A DNA stretch of 48,915 bases from JALYNX01 sp040902845 (GCA_040902845.1 JBBDWM010000004.1:1-48915); one strand, 5' to 3'. Counted from the stretch's first letter, positions 18,367-26,886 are shown. Numbers and translations: made by a program. The notes: generated by a model not told the origin, from the letters alone.

Positions 18367-18573
18367 ATGACCAAGCGGTTGATCGAAATTGATGACGACC
18401 TTCTCTCCAAGGCCTCTGACCTCCTCGGGACGCGCACCATGAAGGACACCGTCAACCACGCCCTGGCCGACGTCGTGCGTACCGCCACACGCCGCCGCCA
18501 CTCCGACCGTCTTGCAACGATGAACGGCCTGGACCTGGATCGCGAGGATGTGATGGCAAAGGCATGGCGCTGA
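18367..18573 (+). CDS. vapB: VapB-type antitoxin
   Basis: 68 residues reading MTKRLIEIDDDLLSKASDLLG with TMKDTVNHALADVV, the pattern of the MazE/VapB-like family that begins with a short DNA-binding strand-helix-helix. The ATG at 18367 is preferred to a GTG two codons before it. It overlaps the toxin gene by 10 bp. TATATAC repeats directly upstream are its probable operator. The C-terminal MAKAWR is a plausible toxin-neutralising tail. Confidence 0.85.
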   Translation: MTKRLIEIDDDLLSKASDLLGTRTMKDTVNHALADVVRTATRRRHSDRLATMNGLDLDREDVMAKAWR

Positions 18574-18980
18574 AAGCCGTCTACCTCGCCGACAAGAGCG
18601 CACTATCCCGATTCACAGTTCCTACCGTCGAACGCCGTTTACGTCCTCTCATGGAAGACGGGTTGATTGCGACCTGCGCGATCATTGACCTAGAAGTGCT
18701 TTACAGCGCCCGCAGCCTGTCCGACTACGAAGCCGTCCAGGCAGAACGTCGAGCATTCGACGACGTTCCGCTTACCCCTGATGTAATGGCCCGTGCCCTC
18801 GCCATACAACATGCTCTCGCCCGGACTGGACACCACCGAGTCGCAATTCCGGACCTGATCATCGCCGCGGCAGCCGAGTCGGCATCCCTGACAATGCTCC
18901 ACTACGACTCCGACTTCGAGCGCATCGCAAACCTCACCGGCCAAGCCCAGGAATGGGTGGTCCCACGGGGATCGCTATAG
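18564..18980 (+). CDS. vapC: VapC-type PIN-domain ribonuclease toxin
   Basis: 138-residue PIN protein with Asp10 (LADKSALSR), Glu44 (IDLEVLYSA), Asp97 (AIPDLIIAAAAE) and a C-terminal acidic pair in HYDSDFE, matching the mycobacterial VapC pattern. The ATG lies 10 bp inside the antitoxin gene, consistent with coupled translation. It is convergent with the glycosyltransferase ending at 19003. This is the second TA module in the surface gene region, in a different subfamily from the first. Confidence 0.9.
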   Translation: MALKAVYLADKSALSRFTVPTVERRLRPLMEDGLIATCAIIDLEVLYSARSLSDYEAVQAERRAFDDVPLTPDVMARALAIQHALARTGHHRVAIPDLIIAAAAESASLTMLHYDSDFERIANLTGQAQEWVVPRGSL

Positions 18981-19002
18981 CCCGAGAGAGCCCGCCGCGG
19001 GC

Positions 19003-20151
19003 TCAGGGCACAGTACGTAGCGCTGATTGCTCCAACCGATCCAGAAGGGGAGCAATCCTCCGCTCCCAGGCAGCAGTTTCGGCGTGCGCACGCAGATCGA
19101 GCCGCTGCCCAGGGGTCATCTCGAGAGCGGCGTCGATAGCGGCGGCAAACATGCCCTCATATGAGGCGGTCGCCACTGCAGGGTGTTGCACACACGCCGG
19201 GAGTGGGGTCGCCACGACTGGCACCCCGCAAGCCAGGTACTCGTACATCTTGAGCGGAGTCACCGCCTCCGTCATCTCGTCGATGACGAACGGCAGGATC
19301 CCAACGCTGAACCCCCGCACGAACTCGGCGATCCTCACCGATGGCTGGGCGGGGAGGAACCTCACATTGGCCAACTCCCCCAGAGTCCGCGCCCTCTCCT
19401 CAACCTCAGGGTCGACCGGGCCCACCATCACGAAGGTCAGCTCCGGTCTCAGGTCGGCGATCGAGCTGACCAGGTCGAAGTCGAACCAGGGAGCGACTGC
19501 GCCATGAAACCCGATGATGGTGCCTTCTGGAATCGATTCAGCCACCGGGCCCCCAACCGAGAAACGGTCGAGATCGACCCCGTTCTCGATCAGGATCAGA
19601 TCCGGCCGCTCGAACCGGTGACGCTCGAGAAGGATGGGATTGGAAACGAGGACAACATCCGCCTCCTCCACCAATGGTCGATGATGATGCTTTACGGTGC
19701 GCTCGACCGGCATGCCGTGCTCATTCGCATCGTAGATGGTCAGATCATCGAGCAGGTCGTAGATGACAACCGCATCCTGGTAGCGGTCGACCAGGGTCTG
19801 GGTCGGGGCGAAATGCATGTAGAGGATGACACCCGATCTCGGCGTCGACCGGATCGAGGTGACCAGATGGATACGGTCCCCCACTGTCTTCGCCTCACCG
19901 AGACGGGGATCGACGAACCACACCTCGTGCCCGGCGTCGGCAAAAGCCTCCAGGAGGTACTGCGGGCGTTGTTTCATCACCTCCCACTCCAACCACGTGG
20001 GGAGATAGACCACCGGACGCAACGACCCCGGGCTCGGCGCAGGGCCCGACGGGTGCCCATACAGCCGGTCCCTGAGTTGCGAAGCCCCGGGAATCCGCTT
20101 GAGCAGGTTTCTGAGCCCCGCAGGGAAACGGGACAGGAGACGATGTAGCAA
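19003..20151 (-). CDS. GT-B glycosyltransferase (GT4-like)
   Basis: 382 residues from the TTG at 20151, preceded by GAGGGG at a good distance; codons upstream of it only shadow the preceding gene. MKQRPQYLLEAFADAGHEVWFVDPR is the usual N-terminal acceptor domain of capsule GT4 enzymes. Then come VVIYDLLDDLTIYDANE, ENGVDLDRF, IIGFHGAVAPWFDFDL, and the donor-site region VGILPFVIDEMTEAVTPLKMYEYLACGVPVVATP. It is the last gene of the minus-strand operon with the M15 peptidase, 10 bp behind it. Confidence 0.88.
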   Translation of the reverse strand: MLHRLLSRFPAGLRNLLKRIPGASQLRDRLYGHPSGPAPSPGSLRPVVYLPTWLEWEVMKQRPQYLLEAFADAGHEVWFVDPRLGEAKTVGDRIHLVTSIRSTPRSGVILYMHFAPTQTLVDRYQDAVVIYDLLDDLTIYDANEHGMPVERTVKHHHRPLVEEADVVLVSNPILLERHRFERPDLILIENGVDLDRFSVGGPVAESIPEGTIIGFHGAVAPWFDFDLVSSIADLRPELTFVMVGPVDPEVEERARTLGELANVRFLPAQPSVRIAEFVRGFSVGILPFVIDEMTEAVTPLKMYEYLACGVPVVATPLPACVQHPAVATASYEGMFAAAIDAALEMTPGQRLDLRAHAETAAWERRIAPLLDRLEQSALRTVP

Positions 20152-20161
20152 GGTCAGCCCC

Positions 20162-22489
20162 TCAGTCGGTCTCCGACGGTAGGAGATCGGTGTCGCCCGG
20201 CACGGTTTCGACACCTGACTGCGGCGAGAACACTGAGAAGAACCCGTTACGCCCGACCACCGGGAGGAGATCGCGATCGGCCAGGCCGAACGGGATGACG
20301 TGGTCGGCGATCCCCTGGGTGTTGGAGAGCCGAAGGTACCAGTTCCCGTCCGAGGGCCGGAAGATGGCTGGGGTGTCGACACCGTCTCCCTCCCAGTCCC
20401 CGGCGACCAGAAAGTCACCTGGATCCCCGTAGATGAAGTCACGATCGGCGGTGCCGGTGCTCAGGCTGAAACGGAAGTAGACCCGTCCCGTCGACTCACG
20501 GTGCAGCCCCACTTCGTCGATCCCGTTGCCATCGAAGTCACCGACGAACGGCTTGTCCCCCGGGTTGCCGAACAGGAACGAGAAGTCGGCCGCGCCGAGC
20601 CCGGCATCGCTCGAGCCGAGACGGTTGATCACATAGAAGCGTTGCTCGGCGGGCCGGTAGATCGAGACGGTATCGCACCCGTCCCCGTCGAAGTCGCCGG
20701 GGATTGGGATGTCGCTCGGGTTGCCGAAGAAGAACTTGATGTCGGCCACACCCTGGGTGTTCGAGTTGCGGAGATAAACAAAGCCGTCGGAGCGGCGATA
20801 CAGACCTGGGGTGTCCACCCCGTCGCAGTTCCAATCCCCCATGAACGGACTGTCGCTCGGGTTGCCATAGAAAAAGCTGGATTCGAACGGCGCCCACGCC
20901 ACCTCGTGGGCCAGACGCCACGAGCCACCCTCGTCGACATATCCAAGCTGGTCGCACTCCCCCACACACACCGGGCCGGCGTCGAACGTATTCGGCCCAG
21001 GCGTGGTGAACCAGACCCCCAGGTCGGCGACAGCCCGGTCGGGGACCCCGCCCAGCCATACCGAGACCCGAGCGCCGGCCACCACATAAAGATCAACCCG
21101 GCCGTCTCCGTCATAGTCACCGGGGAGGACCGAGGTGCCTGAGGGCACCGACATCGAGGTGTTGATGGTCTCCGGGGTGCCCCCATATCCATCCGACCAC
21201 AGGACGACATCGACCCGAGCCGGGTTGCCGGAGCCCACCAGCCAGATGTCGGTGCTCCCATCGACGTTGCGATCGGCGAGCACTATCCGTGAGCTTCCCA
21301 CCGGGGTGGAGAGGTTGGACGTGTGGACCATCTGCTGATACCCCGACGCCGAGGAGTAGACCTCGACCGTGCCCGTGTTACGCCGGATCACGTAGAGGTC
21401 GGGGACCCAATCGGTGGTGTCGAACAACGCGAGCCCGAGCTCGGCATCGGCCGACCAGACAGCCCCAGTCGTGACTTGTTTCCCAACACTGCGGAACCGC
21501 GACGAGTCGAAGTAAACGTCGGCGGTGACGGTGGCACCGCCGGTGTTGAACCGCCACAGATCGGCCCGGCCGTCCCCGTTGGCGTCGGCCAGCAGGGGGA
21601 TGCCTCCGGTGGGGGCGCCGGTGGCCCATCTCACCCCGAGAATGCCGAAGCGAGCGCCGGCGCCGGCCACCTGCATCTGCCAATGCCCGTTGCTCGGGAC
21701 CAGACCATAGAGGTCGTCGCCTCCGTCCCGACGCTTGCCGGACATGGCGTACAGATCCGCCCCAGCCACGGCCGAAGGAGCATCGAGGGCGAGGGTGGTG
21801 AAGCCGGCCGAGGCGGAGAGAGGGGCATAGGGGGTGATCCGGCTGGTCAGACCGGCCACTGCTGCCGGGCCCCTCCAGGCGTAGTGCATGCTGTCCTTGC
21901 TGAACCGCCAGGAGCCGCCCCAACAAAACCCGGCCCCGGTCCACGCCTGGCGATAGGCGGGAGGCATGTCGGTGATCAGCGCCCCGTTGGTGACCGGATT
22001 CTGTGGGGGGTTGATGTCGATGGCGTTGCCCACGGCGTGATGTGACATCTGGTTGCTCGCCGCGATGTTGCGCCAGTTGAAGGCGGCCCCGGTCCTGACC
22101 GTGTAGCCGGCACCGGAGGCGTTGATGTTCTGAGCGGCGCTCTGGAAAGCGGCGAGAGCCCTGGTGTGCACCCGGAAGAGGCGCCCTGACGGCTCGACCC
22201 AGTCCACGATCGAGGATGACACCTGACTCCTCGATCGCCCGAAATAGTCAGCGAACGGACCGTAAATCCGGTCGCCAATGGTAAAGGTCGGGCTCTGCGG
22301 GCCGGCCATCCCGTAGACCCCACAGCTACCGGACTCCGTGAAGTTGGGGGTTGCGTCACCGGCGGTCGAGGAGGCGGCAAAGACCGGTATCGGTATGGCC
22401 AGGGTGATGGCAAGGCCCACGATGACTGCGAATCTCGCCACCCTCTGTGGCCCCAAGTGACTCGCCCGCATCAGCGAGACCCTATCCAT
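20162..22489 (-). CDS. Secreted M15-type peptidase with C-terminal repeat cassette
   Basis: 775 residues. A signal peptide (VIVGLAITLAIPIPVFA, about 22-38) is followed by a D-Ala-D-Ala carboxypeptidase/endolysin-like M15 domain, about 60-215. Zinc ligands are visible: His151 and Asp158 in SHHAVGNAIDI, and His202 in DSMHYAW, with Asp199 as a candidate acid. An FG-GAP-like region with DxDGDGRxDL motifs follows, and the final 240 residues repeat the cassette of the G8 protein almost blade for blade. It probably trims peptidoglycan stem peptides at the wall while held by the repeat domain. The ATG overlaps the upstream stop by 8 bp. Confidence 0.88.
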   Translation of the reverse strand: MDRVSLMRASHLGPQRVARFAVIVGLAITLAIPIPVFAASSTAGDATPNFTESGSCGVYGMAGPQSPTFTIGDRIYGPFADYFGRSRSQVSSSIVDWVEPSGRLFRVHTRALAAFQSAAQNINASGAGYTVRTGAAFNWRNIAASNQMSHHAVGNAIDINPPQNPVTNGALITDMPPAYRQAWTGAGFCWGGSWRFSKDSMHYAWRGPAAVAGLTSRITPYAPLSASAGFTTLALDAPSAVAGADLYAMSGKRRDGGDDLYGLVPSNGHWQMQVAGAGARFGILGVRWATGAPTGGIPLLADANGDGRADLWRFNTGGATVTADVYFDSSRFRSVGKQVTTGAVWSADAELGLALFDTTDWVPDLYVIRRNTGTVEVYSSASGYQQMVHTSNLSTPVGSSRIVLADRNVDGSTDIWLVGSGNPARVDVVLWSDGYGGTPETINTSMSVPSGTSVLPGDYDGDGRVDLYVVAGARVSVWLGGVPDRAVADLGVWFTTPGPNTFDAGPVCVGECDQLGYVDEGGSWRLAHEVAWAPFESSFFYGNPSDSPFMGDWNCDGVDTPGLYRRSDGFVYLRNSNTQGVADIKFFFGNPSDIPIPGDFDGDGCDTVSIYRPAEQRFYVINRLGSSDAGLGAADFSFLFGNPGDKPFVGDFDGNGIDEVGLHRESTGRVYFRFSLSTGTADRDFIYGDPGDFLVAGDWEGDGVDTPAIFRPSDGNWYLRLSNTQGIADHVIPFGLADRDLLPVVGRNGFFSVFSPQSGVETVPGDTDLLPSETD

Positions 22490-22946
22490 CTATCCGGAGT
22501 ACGCCCAGAATCTCATTGACCAGGGGCGCCATCTCGTGCCGGAACAGATGCGAGCCAAGGGCCACGTAGAGACAGAAGGCGCGCCCTCCGACGCTGAAGA
22601 AATACTGAGCGCCCGACTGACCTGGCAAGGGGCGCTGCATTGCATTGGGATCGAAGTCCGCAGCGGAGACCGTGGGCACCCCCTGTGCCGAGAAGAGGGG
22701 AGATCCGGCCGACTCGGGCCCGTACTCGAACAACACCACCAACATGTCGTCCGATCTCATCAACTCGACCGCACCCGAGCCGAAGTCGCCTCGTTCGGAG
22801 GGCAGCGGGAAATTGGCCATGTGCATCACCGGCCGACTGTCGTCCCCCGGGCCCGACAGCGCGGTGATCCCCGACGAGCGGCGATAGATCTCGCCGTCCC
22901 ATCCCTGCGGGACCTCCACCTCGATCCCCTCAGACCGCATCCTCAT
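22482..22946 (-). CDS. Conserved-looking hypothetical protein, 154 residues
   Basis: I do not recognise the family. The sequence MRMRSEGIEVEVPQGWDGEIYRR, later HMANFPLPSERGDFGSGAVELM and FLYVALGSHL-like segments, resembles small beta-rich cytoplasmic proteins of actinobacteria. There is no signal peptide, no membrane helix and a single cysteine. It is cotranscribed with the M15 peptidase, which starts 8 bp inside it, and follows the thioredoxin-like gene by 63 bp. A second ATG two codons later is equally possible as start. Confidence 0.72.
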   Translation of the reverse strand: MRMRSEGIEVEVPQGWDGEIYRRSSGITALSGPGDDSRPVMHMANFPLPSERGDFGSGAVELMRSDDMLVVLFEYGPESAGSPLFSAQGVPTVSAADFDPNAMQRPLPGQSGAQYFFSVGGRAFCLYVALGSHLFRHEMAPLVNEILGVLRIDG

Positions 22947-23009
22947 CCGTCACCTCGAATAGCGTCTGCAACGAGGTCTGCGACCGATACGACCTCCGGT
23001 GTCATACGC

Positions 23010-23714
23010 TCATTCGCTCATCGGGGGGCGGTCCGGATAGAGGCTGGGATCACCTGGTCCGATCCCGGCCTTGCGCAGCTCGGCATCGGCCCGGAGCTCC
23101 CCATCCGGCATGCGGTCAGTCCTGGTCATTGAGGCATCAGCCAGCGCCTGGCCGAGCAGCGACCGAACCTGTTCCCAGGAGGTCGCCGAGCCCTCCCCGA
23201 CGATGTCGCCCTTAGACCCGTCGACCAGCACGAAATAGGGAGAAACCGGCACCCCGTAGGTGTCCCACGCCTCGCTCGACTGGACCAGGGTTACGCCGGT
23301 CGGCGCCAACTGCGCGAGACGAGACGGGCTCTCGGCCTCCGCCCCCTTGGTCACCACCACCAAACGGGCGCCGCCGACGGTGATCGGCCGGCCGTTGTCC
23401 TGCAGCCCCTCCCAGAGCCCAATGCAAGCCGAGCATCCCGTAGAGAGGAATGCCAAGAGGGTCTGGCCTTCGTGACCGGTCACACCGACCTGCACCGCCG
23501 AGCCCTGGAGCGACTGGCCCATGATGTCCTCTGCGCTGCCCGATGTGAGGCGGGGCATGGGACGGGGAGTGCCGGTCACCGATCCAGCGTGGTCGGAGAT
23601 GCCCAACTGATGGAGGCTGCGGGTGATCTCGGCGTTGCTCCGGAGAAGACCAACCACCAGGAGGCCGAGGAGCAGGATCGCCAAGCCTTCGATAACGAGA
23701 ATTGCAGTGATCAT
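23010..23714 (-). CDS. Membrane-anchored thioredoxin-like protein (MauD-like)
   Basis: 234 residues starting at the ATG at 23714, which shares one base with the preceding stop (TGATG). One transmembrane helix (about 4-24) places a thioredoxin fold outside the membrane. The redox motif is CSAC (Cys94, Cys97) in STGCSACIGLWEGL. The cis-proline region reads GVPVSPYFVLVDG. MauD, a thiol-disulfide protein needed to mature methylamine dehydrogenase light chain, has the same layout. Here it follows a MauA-like Cys-rich protein, so its likely job is disulfide formation or isomerisation in that partner. Confidence 0.85.
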   Translation of the reverse strand: MITAILVIEGLAILLLGLLVVGLLRSNAEITRSLHQLGISDHAGSVTGTPRPMPRLTSGSAEDIMGQSLQGSAVQVGVTGHEGQTLLAFLSTGCSACIGLWEGLQDNGRPITVGGARLVVVTKGAEAESPSRLAQLAPTGVTLVQSSEAWDTYGVPVSPYFVLVDGSKGDIVGEGSATSWEQVRSLLGQALADASMTRTDRMPDGELRADAELRKAGIGPGDPSLYPDRPPMSE

Positions 23715-25045
23715 CAGATGAATATGTCGTGGGGTCCGCTGGAGTTTTCGTTTCGAAGGTACCACCCACGATTGCGATAGACACCGGGGCCGTCAACTCC
23801 GTTCCCGTCCCAGTCCCCGGCCAGCGGCCGATCACCCGGGTTGCCGAACGTGTATGAGAAGTCGGCTGCGCCGAGCCCCCCATCGTTGGACCCAAGGCGG
23901 TTGATGATGTAGAAACGCTGCTCGGAGGGTCGGTAAAGGGAGACAGCATCTCTCCCGTTCCCGCCAAAGTCCCCGGCGACCGGCAGGTCGCCCGGGTTGC
24001 CGAAGAAGAACCTGATATCGGCGATCCCCTGGGTAAGGGAGTTGCGCAGGTGGACGAACCCGTCGGAGCGCCGGTAGAGACCGGGCTTGTCGATGCCGTC
24101 GCCTGTCCAATCTCCGGCGAACGGCAAGTCGCCCGGGTTCCCAAACCAAAACGACCGGTCGGCGGAACCCGTGCTGTTGGAATCGCGCAGGAACCATTGC
24201 CCATCGCGCACGACGCCAGGGGTGTCCACGCCATCCCCGTTCCAGTCGCCGACCACCGGCCGATCAGTCGAGGACCCGAAATCGAAGACTATGTCGGGAC
24301 CTCCATCCGCCCTTTTCAGGTACCAGCGGCCGTTGGCGAACACGCCCGGCGTATCCCGCCCGCTTCCGGTCCAGTCGCCAACGACCGGAGCACCGGCGGG
24401 CCACGCTCCCGTCTGATTCAGACAGGGGGCGTTGTGGAACCTGGTGTTGTTGTCGGTGGCCGACGTGGTGGTGCAGCTCGCATCCCAGACCCATGGAGGG
24501 GTGCAGGTCACCACGCGACAGGCGATCGGCCCAACACATGCGGTGCCCTGGTTGCACTGCCCGTAGCGGAACTGGGTACAGCCTGCTTTGCGCAGACCAC
24601 AGTTGCCGTTGGCACACCCGCACCCGAAGATGTGGGTGCTCTGGCAGGCGCCGCTGCACACCCCGGAGCCGCCGCAACCGCACGACCCGCAGTCGGTGAG
24701 GTTGCAGTCGATGTAGTAGCGGGGCTGTGGGCCCGCCGCGGCGTCACAGACACCGGAACCATCGGCCTTCCACCACCCAGCGGGGATCGTTCCGGCGGGG
24801 CAGGCGTTCACGCCATATATCGAGCAACAGAACTCGGTGTAGCCGTCGCAGCAGGTCGAGCCACAGTCGCAGCTCTGACCGGAGCAGGAACAGATAGCGG
24901 CGTATGCGGTTCCCGGACGGAGGAGATATGTGAGCGGGGCCACGCTCAAGGCGGTGGCGGCCAAGGTGAAACGTCTGAGGAACCCCCGTCGAGAGACAGG
25001 CCGATCCACCAACTCGGCCGCTCTTTGCACCAACACTCGACTCAT
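23714..25045 (-). CDS. Tat-exported MauA-like Cys-rich protein with C-terminal repeat cassette
   Basis: 443 residues. A twin-arginine signal SRRGFLRRF starts at 18, with cleavage after TAYA near 49. Residues 52-191 are cysteine-rich and align with the methylamine dehydrogenase light chain. Asp67 (CCDGY), Trp91 or Trp92 (CPAGTIPAGWW) and Asp113 (YYIDC) match beta-Asp32, Trp57 and Asp76 of the MauA family; the position of the second TTQ tryptophan (Trp108) has no Trp here. Residues 216-443 form five repeats with DWxGDGxDxPG motifs shared with the G8 and M15 proteins. A folded, disulfide-rich surface protein is more likely than an amine dehydrogenase. Neighbours overlap by 1 and 4 bp. Confidence 0.85.
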   Translation of the reverse strand: MSRVLVQRAAELVDRPVSRRGFLRRFTLAATALSVAPLTYLLRPGTAYAAICSCSGQSCDCGSTCCDGYTEFCCSIYGVNACPAGTIPAGWWKADGSGVCDAAAGPQPRYYIDCNLTDCGSCGCGGSGVCSGACQSTHIFGCGCANGNCGLRKAGCTQFRYGQCNQGTACVGPIACRVVTCTPPWVWDASCTTTSATDNNTRFHNAPCLNQTGAWPAGAPVVGDWTGSGRDTPGVFANGRWYLKRADGGPDIVFDFGSSTDRPVVGDWNGDGVDTPGVVRDGQWFLRDSNSTGSADRSFWFGNPGDLPFAGDWTGDGIDKPGLYRRSDGFVHLRNSLTQGIADIRFFFGNPGDLPVAGDFGGNGRDAVSLYRPSEQRFYIINRLGSNDGGLGAADFSYTFGNPGDRPLAGDWDGNGVDGPGVYRNRGWYLRNENSSGPHDIFI

Positions 25046-25602
25046 ACAGGAGAAGCCTTGGGACGAGGAGTCGGGACCCTCACCACGCTATCCACCGGCT
25101 GTCTCCCTTGGGGCAGGACGGCGATCAGGGCATAAAAGAGGTAGACGGTCACACCGACGAAAACGGCAAACGGCAACGCTTGTTCCCAAGACACTCCATC
25201 CATACCCCCCCACGGGCCGATGGGAAACATGGCGCAGGCGATTAGGGAGACCGCAGCCCCAAGGTTGAAGACCAGGTGCACCACGGATGGAGGTGTGTCC
25301 GAGGTGCCGAGGCAGCCACAGCTCGATATCGGCAACCGGTGACGAAGAGCATGTGCGACGAACCAGGCGAAGCCTCCAAAGAAGATCGCCCCGGCAACAG
25401 CAGCAACCGAAGAACCCAGAACCATCCCTGCCGCACCAACCGCGATTTCGGCGACACCCAGGACGCGAACTGTCAGCATCGAACTTGGTAGTCGAGTCGC
25501 CCGGAGGGCGCCGGCGGTCGCTCCCGGACTCACGAGCTTGAAGATCCCTGCGATGGCCAGCAGCCCGAAAAGGGCGAGAGCGGGACCGGCGTGGACTGGC
25601 AT
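25042..25602 (-). CDS. MauE/DoxX-like membrane protein
   Basis: 186-residue inner-membrane protein with four or five hydrophobic segments and a SCGCLG motif (Cys95, Cys97) between helices, the hallmark of the MauE branch of the DoxX superfamily, which supports disulfide handling during MauA maturation. LFGLLAIAGIFKLVSPGATAGAL and VRVLGVAEIAVGA are typical DoxX/MauE segments. The stop overlaps the start of the MauA-like gene (ATGA). It is the first gene of the probable six-gene minus-strand operon ending at 19003. Confidence 0.85.
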   Translation of the reverse strand: MPVHAGPALALFGLLAIAGIFKLVSPGATAGALRATRLPSSMLTVRVLGVAEIAVGAAGMVLGSSVAAVAGAIFFGGFAWFVAHALRHRLPISSCGCLGTSDTPPSVVHLVFNLGAAVSLIACAMFPIGPWGGMDGVSWEQALPFAVFVGVTVYLFYALIAVLPQGRQPVDSVVRVPTPRPKASPV

Positions 25603-25698
25603 GGGGCGGGCATGGTACCTCCGTCACCCTCGTCTCCCTTGCGCCCCACCCGGCACAAGACCGAAAGGGGTCAGGCGCTCAGAGCACCGTCCGACGGA

Positions 25699-26823
25699 TC
25701 AGGCCACGACCACCAATCCTCGATCCGCCTGATTCAAGACGTCGACTCCATCGCTGGTGCAGACCACTATGTCCTCTATCCGCACCCCGAATCTTCCCGG
25801 GAGATAGATCCCCGGTTCCACCGAGAAAGCCATCCCCGGTTCCAGGAGAAGATCGTTGCCCTCCACCATGTACGGGTGCTCGTGGACCTCGAGACCGATG
25901 CCATGACCTGTGCGGTGGATGAAGTACCGGCCGTATCCGGCGCCTGCGATCACGGTGCGGGCCCAACGGTCAACTTCCTGACAGGGAACACCCGGTCCCA
26001 CTACCGACCGGCTCACACGATTGGCCTCTTCGACCAGCCCATGGATCTCTACCTCCTCCCCGCCCGGCTCTCCGACCGAGAAGGTCCGAGTCACATCCGA
26101 GCAATAACCACTCACCCGGCCGCCGAAATCACAGACAACCAGGTCACCCTCCCTGATCAACCTCAACCCCGGCTCATGATGGGGTGAGGCACTGTTGGGG
26201 CCGGAGCCGATGATGGTGAACGAAACTACCTCGTGGCCCTCCTCCACAGTCAAGAGGGCGAAGTCACGAGCCACCTGTCTCTCTGATCTCCCCGCAAACC
26301 GCACCTCAGACCGTGCTCTCGATAACACACGGTCCACGCCTTCGGCCGCGGTCCGCAAGGTCGCGATCTCTTCGGGATCCTTCTTCACTCGAAGCTTCTT
26401 GGTCAATTCCGATGCGATCCCCCATTCGACGCCAGTTAGTTGGCTCTGGAGGGCCACCAGGAATGCCGACCAGGTGTGGTCACCCACCGCCACCCGGATT
26501 GGATGGCCGACAGCCCGCGCAACGACCCCGATCGGATCGTCGGTGTCGCTCCACGCCACCATCTCGAATGGACCGGGCCCGACTCGGGGAGCCTCGAGCT
26601 GAGGGACGAGCAGCATCGGGTCCCCCTTCTGCTTAACAACCAACATTGTGAGCCGTTCAGAGGCCGTCGCCTCGTAGCCCGTGAAATAGGGGAGGTCAGA
26701 TCCTGCGGAGAGCATCACCACATCAATCTCTGACTCAGACATCATCTGGCGAAGCCGCCCGATTCGACCGGCGTGGTCGAATCGGCGCCCGACAGAAGGG
26801 GTAGTCGTTTTGGCCTCCAGCAC
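25699..26823 (-). CDS. M24 family aminopeptidase (Xaa-Pro peptidase type)
   Basis: 374-residue cytoplasmic pita-bread metallopeptidase. The N-terminal creatinase-like domain (YFTGYEATASERLTML) is followed by the catalytic domain with all five metal ligands in order: Asp in VVCDFGG, Asp in CSDVTRTF, His in HRTGHGIGLEVHE, Glu in FSVEPGIYL and Glu in GVRIEDIV. It likely removes N-terminal residues preceding proline. The start is GTG at 26823; shorter starts would begin inside the N-terminal domain. It is separated from lipBA by a hairpin-bearing gap. Confidence 0.92.
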   Translation of the reverse strand: MLEAKTTTPSVGRRFDHAGRIGRLRQMMSESEIDVVMLSAGSDLPYFTGYEATASERLTMLVVKQKGDPMLLVPQLEAPRVGPGPFEMVAWSDTDDPIGVVARAVGHPIRVAVGDHTWSAFLVALQSQLTGVEWGIASELTKKLRVKKDPEEIATLRTAAEGVDRVLSRARSEVRFAGRSERQVARDFALLTVEEGHEVVSFTIIGSGPNSASPHHEPGLRLIREGDLVVCDFGGRVSGYCSDVTRTFSVGEPGGEEVEIHGLVEEANRVSRSVVGPGVPCQEVDRWARTVIAGAGYGRYFIHRTGHGIGLEVHEHPYMVEGNDLLLEPGMAFSVEPGIYLPGRFGVRIEDIVVCTSDGVDVLNQADRGLVVVA

Positions 26824-26886
26824 AGCCAGATGACGTTAACCAGCAAGCGGTCTTCGCCCGCGTCACCGGATTCGCCCCCCCGCCCG

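Noticed and set aside
20152..20442. N-terminal extension of the glycosyltransferase at 19003
   Set aside because: This part lies inside the M15 peptidase gene in another frame. The TTG at 20151 has a good ribosome binding site.
23714..25045. Functional methylamine dehydrogenase
   Set aside because: The position of the second TTQ tryptophan is not a Trp, no heavy chain, MauG or amicyanin gene is present, and the protein carries a repeat tail.
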